From Nemertoderma westbladi (lineage: Eukaryota; Xenacoelomorpha; Nemertodermatida; Nemertodermatidae): 41,287 bases of DNA. A program made the position numbers and the translations under genes. Below are positions 31,533 to 40,530 of this stretch, in pieces; the stretch's first letter is position 1; every line of letters begins with the position of its first letter. The stretch is taken from positions 1-41,287 of the forward strand of contig JAUCBJ010000600.1 in the NCBI GenBank assembly GCA_032718475.1. Reading direction: 5' to 3'. The notes below the pieces were generated by a model. The model did no database searches. It saw nothing but the letters and a program-made list of their open reading frames with translations, and was not told the DNA's origin.

Positions 31533-34500
31533 CTCGCTCACTGTCCGAGCTTGCTCACTGTCCGAGCTCGCTCACTGTCCGAGCTCGCTCACTGTCCGAG
31601 CTCGCTCACTGTCCGAGCTCGCTCACTGTCCGAGCTAGCTCACTGTCCGAGCTCGCTCACTGTCCGAGCTTGCTCACTGTCCGAGCTGGCTCACTGTCCG
31701 AGCTCGCTCACTGTCTGAGCTCAGTCACTGTCCGAGCTCGCTCACTGTCCGAGCTTGCTCACTGTCCGAGCTCGCTCAATGTCCGAGCTCACTCACTGAC
31801 CGAGCTCGCTCACTGTCCGAGCTCGCTCACTGTCCGAGCTTGCTCACTGTCCGAGCTCGCTCACTGTCCGAGCTCGCTCACTGTCCGAGCTCGCTCACTG
31901 TCCAAGCTCGCTCACTGTCCAGACTCGCTCACTGTCCGAGCTCGCTCACTGTCCGAGCTCGCTCACTGTCCGAGCTCGCTCACTGTGCGAGCTCGCTCAC
32001 TGTCCGAGCTCGCGCACTGTCCAGACTCGCTCACTGTCCGAGCTCGCGCACTGTCCAGACTCGCTCACTGTCCGAGCTCGCTCACTGTCCGAGCTCGCTC
32101 ACTGTCCGAGCTCGCTCACTGTCCGTGCTCGCTCACTGTCCGAGCTCGCTCACTGTCCGAGCTCGCTCACTGTCTGAACTCGCTCACTGTCCGAGCTCGC
32201 TCACTGTCCGAGCTCGCTCACTGTCCGAGCTCGCTCACTATCCGAGCTCGCTCACTGTCCAGACTCGCTTACTGTCCGAGCTCGCTCACTGTCCGAGCTC
32301 GCTCACTTTCCGAGCTCGCTCACTGTCCGAGCTCGCTCACTGTCCGAGCTTGCTCACTGTCCGAGCTCGCTCACTGTCCGAGCTCGCTCACTGTCCGAGC
32401 TCGCTCACTGTCCGAGCTCGCTCACTGTCCGAGCTAGCTCACTGTCCGAGCTCGCTCACTGTCCGAGCTCGCTCACTGTCCGAGCTCGCGCGCTGTCCAG
32501 ACTCGCTCACTGTCCGAGCTCGCTCACTGTCCGAGCTCGCTCACTGTCCGAGCTCGCTCACTGTCCGAGCTCGCGCACTGTCCGAGCTCGCGCACTGTCC
32601 AGACTCGCTCACTGTCCGAGCTCGCTCACTGTCCGAGCTCGCTCACTGTCCGAGCTCGCTTACTGTCCGAGCTCGCGCACTGTCCAGACTCGCTCACTGT
32701 CCGAGCTCGCGCACTGTCCAGACTCGCTCACTGTCCGAGCTCGCGCACTGTCCAGACTCGCTCACTGTCCGAGCTCGCTCACTGTCCGAGCTCGCTCACT
32801 GTCCGAGCTCGCTTACTGTCCGAGCTCGCGCACTGTCCAGACTCGCTCACTGTCCGAGCTCGCGCACTGTCCAGACTCGCTCACTGTCCGAGCTCGCTCA
32901 CTGTCCGAGCTCGCTCACTGTCCGAGCTCGCGCACTGTCCAGACTCGCTCACTGTCCGAGCTCGCTCACTGTCCGAGCTCGCTCACTGTCCGAGCTCGCT
33001 CACTGTCCGAGCTCGCACACTGTCCGAGCTCGCTCACTGTCCGAGCTCGCACACTGTCCGAGCTCGCTCACTGTCCGAGCTCGCTCACTGTCCGAGCTCG
33101 CTCACTGTCCGAGCTCGCTCACTGTCCGAGCTCGCACACTGTCCGAGCTCGCTCACTGTCCGAGCTCGCTCACTGTCCGAGCTCGCTCACTGTCCGAGCT
33201 CGCTCACTGTCCGAGCTCGCACACTGTCCGAGCTCGCTTACTGTCCGAGCTCGCTCACTGTCCGAGCTCGCGCACTGTCCAGACTCGCTCACTGTCCGAG
33301 CTCGCTCACTGTCCGAGCTCGCTCACTGTCCGAGCTCGCTTACTGTCCGAGCTCGCGCACTGTCCAGACTCGCTCACTGTCCGAGCTCGCGCACTGTCCA
33401 GACTCGCTCACTGTCCGAGCTCGCGCACTGTCCAGACTCGCTCACTGTCCGAGCTCGCTCACTGTCCGAGCTCGCTCACTGTCCGAGCTCGCGCACTGTC
33501 CAGACTCGCTCACTGTCCGAGCTCGCTCACTGTCCGAGCACGCTCACTGTCCGAGCTCGCTCACTGTCCGAGCTCGCTCACTGTCCGAGCTCGCTCACTG
33601 TCCGAGCTCGCTCACTGTCCGAGCTCGCTCATTGTCCGAGCTCGCTCACTGTCCGAGCTCGCTCACTGTCCGAGCTCGCTCACTGTCCGAGCTCGCTCAC
33701 TGTCCGAGCTCGCTCACTGTCCGAGCTCGCTCACTGTCCGAGGTCGCTCACTGTCCGAGCTCGCTCACTGTCCAAGCTCGCTCACTGTCCAGAGCTCGCT
33801 CACTGTCCGAGCTCGCTCACTGTCCGAGCTCGCTCACTGTCCGAGCTTGCTCACTGTCCGAGCTCGCTCACTGTCCGAGCTCGCTCACTGTCCGAGCTCG
33901 CTCACTGTCCGAGCTCGCTCACTGTCCGAGCTCGCTCACTGTCCGAGCTCGCACACTGTCCGAGCTCGCTCACTGTCCGAGCTCGCACACTGTCCGAGCT
34001 CGCTCACTGTCCGAGCTCGCTCACTGTCCGAGCTCGCTCACTGTCCGAGCTCGCTCACTGTCCGAGCTCGCGCACTGTCCAGACTCGCTCACTGTCCGAG
34101 CTCGCTCACTGTCCGAGCTCGCTTACTGTCCGAGCTCGCGCACTGTCCAGACTAGCTCACTGTCCGAGCTCGCGCACTGTCCAGACTCGCTCACTGTCCG
34201 AGCTCGCTCACTGTCCGAGCTCGCTCACTGTCCGAGCTCGCGCACTGTCCAGACTCGCTCACTGTCCGAGCTCGCTCACTGTCCAAGCTCGCTCACTGTC
34301 CGAGCTCGCTCACTGTCCGAGCTCGCGCACTGTCCAGACTCGCTCACTGTCCGAGCTCGCTCACTGTCCGAGCTCGCTCACTGTCCGAGCTCGCTCACTG
34401 TCCGAGCTCGCTCACTGTCCGAGCTCGCTCACTGTCCGAGCTCGCTCACTGTCCGAGCTCGCTCACTGTCCGAGCTCGCTCACTGTCCGAGCTCGCTCAT

Positions 34501-34703
34501 TGTCCGAGCTCGCTCACTGTCCGAGCTCGCTTACTGTCCGAGCTCGCTCACTGTCCGAGCTCGCTCACTGTCCGAGCTCGCTCACTGTCCGAGCTCGCTC
34601 ACTGTCCGAGCTCGCTCACTGTCCGAGCTCGCTCACTGTCCGAGCTCGCTCACTGTCCGAGCTCGCTCACTGTCCGAGCTCGCTCACTGTCCGAGCTCGC
34701 TCG
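31533..34703 (+). repeat. 17-bp satellite array, about 186 copies
   Basis: The unit GAGCTCGCTCACTGTCC (17 bp, containing a GAGCTC palindrome) repeats head to tail for ~3.17 kb. Because 17 is not a multiple of 3, each forward frame reads all phases in 51 bp and all three frames give the same 17-residue repeat. This explains ORFs of 255, 771 and 370 codons, which I do not accept as genes. A linked variant pair (GCGCACTGTCC next to AGACTCG) and TTAC/ACAC variants form higher-order blocks. One unit near 33790 has an extra base. Confidence 0.98.
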
Positions 34704-35149
34704 ATCTAGTAATAGTATCAGTTACATTTTGTCGATTCCAATGATATTTTTCCACCAAAATATTAGCATCAAAAAAATTAGATGGTCGAATTTATTTAGA
34801 TACATTTTGAATGATTTCTTATATTTTGTCCAATATTTCTTACATTTCTCTCATTAACTACAGGATGCAAAAATTGTGATTAAATGGGTTTGGCTACAAT
34901 ATTGTACAACACATAATACTTTAATGATTAATGTCACGTGCAATGCTTGACAGTTGATACAAAAGGAGGTAAATTTAATTAAATTATCATTCAAAACCTG
35001 ACAAATTGCAAACGGCACCTTGAATAGACACGTCATCGTCACCTACGTTAAATATTTAATAAATAATAAATATTTAACACGAAGCAGCTTTAACCCTTAC
35101 AAGCCCAAGCTTTACAAGCCCAAGCCATTTTCTACTCCTGAAACGCCCA
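34704..35149. other. AT-rich sequence after the satellite
   Basis: No gene; near 35050 an inverted AAATATTTAAT/ATTAAATATTT occurs. Confidence 0.4.
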
Positions 35150-35220
35150 GGGGGGGGGGGGGGGGGGGGTGGGTGGGTGGATTCCACCCTCTCCCCCCCC
35201 CCCCACTCCCCCCCTACTGA
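35150..35220. repeat. Poly(G) tract followed by poly(C) tracts
   Basis: G20 (35150-35169), GGGT repeats, a GGTGGATTCCACC palindrome (about 35177-35189), then C-runs of 12 and 7. The halves are complementary and could form a hairpin or quadruplex. A related GAGGGTGGATTCCAACCCCCC lies near 36348. Confidence 0.85.
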
Positions 35221-36420
35221 TCTCGACTATTTGTAAATTGATTTTTTGGAAATTTGGTGGAAACCTACACATGCATATTACAAATTCCAAACAATTTTTT
35301 TTTTGAAAATCACAGTAGTGACACCGTGTTGTCACTTTTCGCACAGGGTACCAAAAACAATTTGTACCATGCTTAATGCGACTCTATATGTTTGAATGTT
35401 TTTTGAAAATTTGTCAGACCGTACACAAACATATTACAAAAATGGATCTGAAGAAAAATCCTGAAAAACTTGTCGAATTGACACTAATTAGCACAGTTTG
35501 TGGTGCTAAAAAATTTCATTGCATATTTTTCGAATATTTTTCGAAAAATTTAAGTATATACATCCAAATACACTTTTTATACAATACAACCACGCTGATT
35601 CCAAATTCGTTGTCTATTTTTTCACTGCAATTTAAGTTTTTCCGCTGATCCTCTTCAAAATTTGAATTTTCAAGCTACTTGCAGTTTTCGTGCTATTGTG
35701 GTGCTTCTTTAAAATTCCGAATTTTGACATAGAATTATACACAATCTTGTTATAAATGGGTTCAGCGTTCAAAATAACCTAATATCGCCGATATATACGG
35801 AATTGGATATATGTTAATTGAAACAAGTAGTTTATTTGAAAATTAAATATTTAAAAAGTTCTAGTAAGGGATCTTTTCATTTTCGAGCCATTTTGGGTAA
35901 CTACAGCGTCTTATAATTGTCACCAATGAAATCAGCACATACGAAAACCTCAGTATGGGTGAGGATATTGACGTTGTATCCTATTTCAAAATTTGAAATA
36001 TCACACTTCTTGCACTTTTGGTGCTCTTGTGGTACAAATTTCCAAATTTCAACACGACATTTTACCCATAATCGTTTTCAATGGGTTCGGTGTTCAAAAT
36101 AACAGAATTTTGACGATCATAATTTATTTCACCATAGAGTGAAGTTACCCCAAAGAAACTGAAATGTGAAATTTCAGTGCTGAAAAGTGCTGATGTAGGT
36201 GTCACAGCGTCCTTATATCTCGAATACTACAGGTCGTGTGAACTTCTAGTTTTTTTCATAATGATTTCTGATAAATTTGAGGAATTTACATGGATTTGGA
36301 GTTCCCTTGATCGATCATCTCTATAGAATCTAAAAAAAAAACAACAGAGAGGGTGGATTCCAACCCCCCTTGGGCTGTTCAGGGTTAAATAAAAATAAAT
36401 AAAATATTTCATAAATATTT
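35221..36420. repeat. Diverged ~0.3-kb repeats, non-coding
   Basis: Similar segments recur. AATGGGTTCAGCGTTCAAAATAAC (about 35755) matches AATGGGTTCGGTGTTCAAAATAAC (about 36079). GTGCTATTGTGGTGC (about 35690) matches GTGCTCTTGTGGTAC (about 36020). CTACAGCGTCTTATAA (about 35902) matches GTCACAGCGTCCTTATA (about 36200). The spacing is about 300-330 bp, so this is probably an old tandem repeat. Confidence 0.55.
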
Positions 36421-37600
36421 ATATATAAAGAAACTGTAGGCCTATGTAATGTATAGCGGTTATATTAATTTTTGCCGTAGTGATGTAAGATACTTTATCA
36501 TTAGGTATTTAAATTACCGAAAACAACTTTTGTAAAGTCCAGTAGTATACCGCCTACCGGATCCTAGTAACGAAGTACCTTACTGTAGAATCCGGCAGTG
36601 TACACGGGTTCGTACAGTATCTGACAAGAAATCCCAGTCCAGGGTGTCTAAATAAACAGATACCAAGTACACAAACTACTACTGGCGAGGAACGGAGAAT
36701 GATGTCTTTTCTAATATGTGGGCGATATCGGGGCTAACTAGACATACAGGATGCCCGGCCTCTAACCAGTGAGGCAGATGTACAGTCTACAGATACAGAT
36801 CAAACTCACGGGAAAACAATCCCCGCGTAGCGAATCCTAACTATCGCTAATGGACCTGAATACTGTTAACTTGCCGCGGTGTGATTTATATGGGTATAAT
36901 ACGAGCTAGCGGGTCAACAATACTAGCGTAAGAAACAATACTGCCGACAGGAAAAGGCAGTCAAAAAGGGCCCTGGTGCCTGAATAAACAAATACCAAAT
37001 ACCTCTACAAATAATAATAACCTATCTGTAAATCATTAGATCTCAAGACGGGTGTGTGTGATAAGATAAAACAATTTTGGTGTATCGCTGTTATACTAGG
37101 TTTTGGTGATTTTAACAAAATAACAATACCGGGCGCTAGCTACTCGAATAAGCTAGTCGCAAGCTGTAGGCGCAATACTTACAAACTGACGTCAAAAGGG
37201 CTCTCTCCTCCTATATTCACAACTCAGTCGGGCAATTTTCAGTATTAGTAACTACGCCCGTGATCGGCACTGATACCAGAGTCTGATTGTGAGATAAGGA
37301 AATAGGTGTTAATTTACTACTGTACGTCTAGCTGATCTGGTATGTAATTTGATTCTAGAATTTTGTTACCGCGGTGGGCTGCAGTAAATACCTATCAGTA
37401 CGTGGCAAGGGCGCGGTAGATTGTTAGTAAACCTCCCTCAGCCAAAATGCGTGCCGGTAGCAGAAAGCTGCCTCTTTCCTGATCAAATACTTTGGACTCA
37501 GACAGGTCAGTCAAACTGCAAGCCCTACAGAGCTAACCGGTACTGTACCGCTAGTACGGCAAATCACCAAATTATAGAGCGTGCTATTTGCACATAGTGT
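36421..37600. other. Unannotated sequence with a diverged duplication
   Basis: CCAGGGTGTCTAAATAAACAGATACCAAGTAC (about 36638) resembles CCCTGGTGCCTGAATAAACAAATACCAAATAC (about 36971), about 330 bp apart. No gene recognised. Confidence 0.4.
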
Positions 37601-37781
37601 ACTTGCGCGTAAAGACAAATAGCAACAGCTCGCACCTGTAGGAGATACAGGTTGACCCAGGTTTTTCCCTGTCTGAATCCGAGATATTTGGTCCTAAATT
37701 TTACGGCGTCCCAGGATGGCGTCACGCTTCACCCTAATCTAAGGAACTTACAGCGGGCAAAGGCGTCGAACAAAGTCTTAC

Positions 37782-37887
37782 CTCCTCTGACGTAGGCGTT
37801 TTCAGGCAATAAGGCATGCTTCAAATGGGCGTGGGCGAAGATAGTGTGGGCTCCTTTATGCGTCGTGGACATCCCTTCCCCTTGCAT
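37782..37887 (-). CDS. Possible first coding exon of a host gene (tentative)
   Basis: In a CpG-richer patch (about 37600-37920) a minus-strand frame starts ATG CAA GGG (37887) and has a second in-frame ATG at 37872. It encodes about 35 residues rich in His/Ala/Leu and ends at GAG|GTAAGA, a strong 5' splice-donor match (GT at 37781-37780). I do not recognise the peptide, and no second exon is identified. It could be chance. Confidence 0.2.
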
Positions 37888-37919
37888 TGCTGTGGCCTAA
37901 AGGTTTAGGCCGCCATTCC

Positions 37920-38325
37920 CCGAAGCGTTTGGCTGTTCAAAATAGATACGCTAAAAGCTACATGTTCTGAGTTTGCAGTATATTTTAATGTAAATGACAA
38001 AAGATTTATCGAATTTAGACTAAACTTTACAAATCAGAATAAGATAACACGTTGACAAAATGATAACATTAGAGAGAATGTTAAGTGAACAAGCAAGTTA
38101 GTAAGTGTGTAAGTGATAACCAAAGGGCAAATGGCACCTTATATAGCAAATCCTAAGCATGGAATCTACTAAAATATTCTACCATATTCTATGAGCTCAC
38201 TTTGGACCAATAAATCATCAAACGCCCTACAATTGGCCCAACTAATCTGTCCCTGTGTTGTGCGCACTCCATTGGCTTATCTAACTTGATGAAACCGAAA
38301 ATAAATAGCGCAAAACACAAATTTT
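37920..38325. other. AT-rich sequence, nothing recognised
   Basis: Would be the promoter side of the possible exon at 37.78-37.89 kb if that is real. Contains GTAAGTGTGTAAGTG repeats near 38100. Confidence 0.3.
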
Positions 38326-38327
38326 AC

Positions 38328-38400
38328 TGACTCAGATTCGAACTCTTAACCTACATAGGATGTAACCTGCGGATTAACCTACTGGGCTACTGCGCCAATA
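38328..38400 (-). mobile_element. tRNA-like SINE head
   Basis: On the minus strand a perfect box A (TAGCCCAGTAG, about 38387-38377) and a near-perfect box B (AGTTCGAATCT, about 38342-38332) are spaced as in tRNAs. The T-arm does not pair beyond two base pairs, so it is a tRNA-derived repeat rather than a functional tRNA. Confidence 0.6.
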
Positions 38401-39097
38401 AAAACCCATGACAAATTATAACTAGAGTAGGTGATATGCAAAATATAACAAACTAGAAATCAAGGCAAATACGTCGGATTTTTGAAAGTTTTTTACGTAG
38501 TACTAATTACAAATAGCTACCGGTACGTAATAGTGAAATAATCCCACAACTTTAGTTCCATTCTTTACTCTATTAGTAATATTAATCAGCAGTTCTGTTG
38601 TTTAATAGAATCGCAAAGCAAATGTGATGTTCTGAAAAGGTAAAGAGAGGGGAAATGTAAATAGAGTTAAGTTCCAAGGAGAGATATAGAGATGATAATG
38701 TTAATACTTGTAGATGTAAGTTAATAGAATCTTGCAAGTGTTACTAGAAACTTGTACAAATTAGTTGTGTGTTTGATTGTCAAAATGATGTAAGTAATGC
38801 CTTCTAAAATCGATTGCCTATCGGGTACCGGTAAACCATAAGTATGCATTGCAGACTGCCTCTGCCATGCAACACGTCCACAGTATGCTATGTAAATCTA
38901 CAATCCATCTATGCATTATCAAGACCAGTACAGTGTTAATGGCTGGTCGCAAGGTTTCCTCACTCCAATAGGGGGAAGCGCTCACTGGCTTTCCAGCTAT
39001 TAGCTACACTCTACAATTCTTTCATAACTAATTACAGTATGATTTATCCAAGTGTTCTAGTATTATATTATTGTATATGTTGTGCGATGTCTTTTAG
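38401..39097. other. AT-rich sequence, nothing recognised
   Basis: TACCGGTA palindromes occur near 38519 and 38826. No gene seen. Confidence 0.35.
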
Positions 39098-39505
39098 GTG
39101 TTTATTTGTATAAAGAATTTAAATTCAAATCTGAAATCCTCTCGTCTGTCGGCTACCACAGAGATAGAACTGTTAGCTGCTCAATTCTACGATACCAGTA
39201 GTGCACGGCAAGACTCATCAGATCGTGCCTGCAGAGTGATGCAAGGTTTGGGTAAAAGACTTAACAAGTGCTGTTCACAAGCGCAGCACGACAGTGCTGT
39301 TCAACTAGTTAAGTTGTCATTTGTATTTATTTTTATTACCTGCACCGGGGCCCCAAACCAATTTTGCTTTTTACCATACATTACTATTAATTACCGGTTT
39401 CTGTTTTACCCTTTTGTACTGTGCAATATATATATATATGTTATATTATCGGTTTTTATTGGCTGCATCTTTAGAGCCTGGATTGAAGTAATAAATAAAA
39501 AATAA
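39098..39505 (+). CDS. Unrecognised ORF, possibly a last exon or retroelement 3' end (tentative)
   Basis: A 135-codon frame begins just after TGTCTTTTAG, which resembles a splice acceptor. The first ~70 residues look coding (mixed, charged). The rest is hydrophobic translation of T-rich sequence and looks like 3' UTR. It is followed by AATAAATAAAAAATAAAAAAAA (about 39491-39512), a polyadenylation-signal/poly(A)-like tail, so the segment may be a terminal exon or a retroposed sequence. No family is recognised. Confidence 0.25.
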   Translation: MFICIKNLNSNLKSSRLSATTEIELLAAQFYDTSSARQDSSDRACRVMQGLGKRLNKCCSQAQHDSAVQLVKLSFVFIFITCTGAPNQFCFLPYITINYRFLFYPFVLCNIYIYVILSVFIGCIFRAWIEVINKK

Positions 39506-39783
39506 AAAAAAATTGATGTTATTTAGTTAAAAGTGGTTTTATTTAACTTGTCACTACGAATTTAGTTAGTTAACGGGGTTTAATAAAAAAATAGTTGACT
39601 TTCAACTAAAATATAACTATATTCCGAAAGCTGATGTGTGTTGTTTGTTGGATTGATTGACGGGTTTTCTATGTCCCCTCTGTTCTTGAAGCTTGGACTG
39701 CTCTGAACCATCTCGTCGAGAGTCTCGACTGAATGCTCTCTAAACAATAACAAGTGGGCCTTCAGCAATAACACCCTTAAGTT

Positions 39784-39908
39784 ACAATGTGTTGGCAAGC
39801 TGTATTTTTCGAGGTGTTTGTTATTATACATTTTATTAGGAAGGGATTTAGTTTATTTGTATTTATAATAACAAACACCTCGAAAAATACAGCTTGCCAA
39901 CACATTGT
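39784..39908. repeat. Perfect 45-bp inverted repeat (hairpin)
   Basis: 39784-39828 is the exact reverse complement of 39864-39908; the loop is 35 nt. The last bases of the left arm and the loop are in turn complementary to 40255-40282. Confidence 0.95.
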
Positions 39909-39960
39909 TACTATCAATAATCAAAAATCAGGGGCTAATTATTGAAATGGCAGCTGGCTT

Positions 39961-40117
39961 TGAAATTAATACTCCATATCTCAAGAACCTGTGGCCTAGT
40001 GGTTGAAGTCTCGGCTTCCACCTCGAGGTCCCAGGTTCGAATCCGACACCACGCTGATGAGACCCAGTAAGGTCGAAACGCGTACGTGGTTTGGAGAGAT
40101 ATGAGATATTAATTTCA
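39961..40117 (+). mobile_element. tRNA-derived SINE-like unit flanked by 22-bp inverted repeats
   Basis: Box A TGGCCTAGTGG (39992-40002) and box B GGTTCGAATCC (40034-40044) are both exact matches to the Pol III consensus. The T-stem pairs only in part, so this is tRNA-derived and not a tRNA gene. TGAAATTAATA... at 39961-39982 is inverted (19 of 22) at 40096-40117. The hammerhead-like sequence occupies 40042-40095. Pol III transcription across the unit would include it. Confidence 0.75.
40042..40095 (+). ncRNA. Hammerhead ribozyme candidate (type I, minimal stem III)
   Basis: Stem I: ACCACG (40048-40053) pairs perfectly with CGTGGT (40085-40090), and TCC/GGA (40042-40044 / 40093-40095) extends it past an internal loop. 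The core CTGATGA is at 40054-40060. Stem II is GACC (40061-40064) with GGTC (40071-40074), loop CAGTAA. The core GAA is at 40075-40077. Stem III is the self-complementary ACGCGT (40078-40083), too short to fold alone with a loop. Cleavage would follow GTA, after A40084. All invariant core bases are present. Very short stem III is known in retroelement hammerheads, which act as dimers or poorly as monomers. Confidence 0.7.
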
Positions 40118-40367
40118 ATAAAAATTACGCGATTCCTAAATTTGTACAATACCCGGTTAAAAGGTACGCATGTGCTGGGATTAGTCCTACAATTGCGCCA
40201 ATAAAAGATAAGTTATTTTCGGTAAAATAAACTTATCGATCGAGGTTAAGACCCCTAAATCCCTTCCTAATAAAATGTATAAGACCCTTAAGTTAACATA
40301 GTGCTAATAATATGAAAAGCCATACTCAATATTGTTAGTGAGGTGTTGCGAAACGGTAATAACAACC

Positions 40368-40381
40368 GTTGCTATGGTTAC
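40368..40381 (-). promoter_or_regulatory. X-box-like (RFX-type) site
   Basis: On the minus strand GTAACC, 2-nt spacer, AGCAAC. The wider sequence (AGCAACGGTTGTTATTA) resembles the repeat core at 5306-5335, so it is probably a shared repeat piece. Confidence 0.3.
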
Positions 40382-40424
40382 CTGAAAGTTTCAAAATTTT
40401 GTTATTTAGTTATGTTTTAGTTAA

Positions 40425-40530
40425 ATTTTCAACTAAACACCTCAAAATTTAACTAAACCACCAATTTAACTAAACACCTCAAAATTTAACTAAACCACCA
40501 ATTTAACTAAACACCTCAAAATTAGTTGAA
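40425..40530 (+). repeat. 36-bp tandem repeat, about 2.5 copies
   Basis: AACTAAACACCTCAAAATTT followed by AACTAAACCACCAATTT repeats with a 36-bp step from about 40431 to 40523. Confidence 0.85.

Larger units (their letters stand above)
39824..40282. mobile_element. 459-bp unit with 28-bp perfect terminal inverted repeats, enclosing the tRNA-like/hammerhead segment
   Basis: 39824-39851 is the exact reverse complement of 40255-40282. Just outside, CCCTTAAGTTA-type sequence occurs on both sides in direct order (about 39773 and 40285). No ORF; non-autonomous if mobile. Confidence 0.6.

Noticed and set aside
31533-34703. CRISPR array
   Set aside because: Units are contiguous with no unique spacers, and the window is eukaryotic.
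31670-34744. ORFs of 255, 771 and 370 codons in three forward frames
   Set aside because: They are translations of the 17-bp satellite; all give the same 17-residue repeat and start and end arbitrarily within the array.
39991-40053. Functional tRNA gene
   Set aside because: Boxes A and B are perfect, but the T-stem and acceptor stem do not pair, so it is tRNA-derived rather than a tRNA gene.
39928-40149. 73-codon minus-strand ORF with a GFEPGTSR peptide
   Set aside because: Classic artefact of reading the antisense strand of a tRNA-like SINE box B region.
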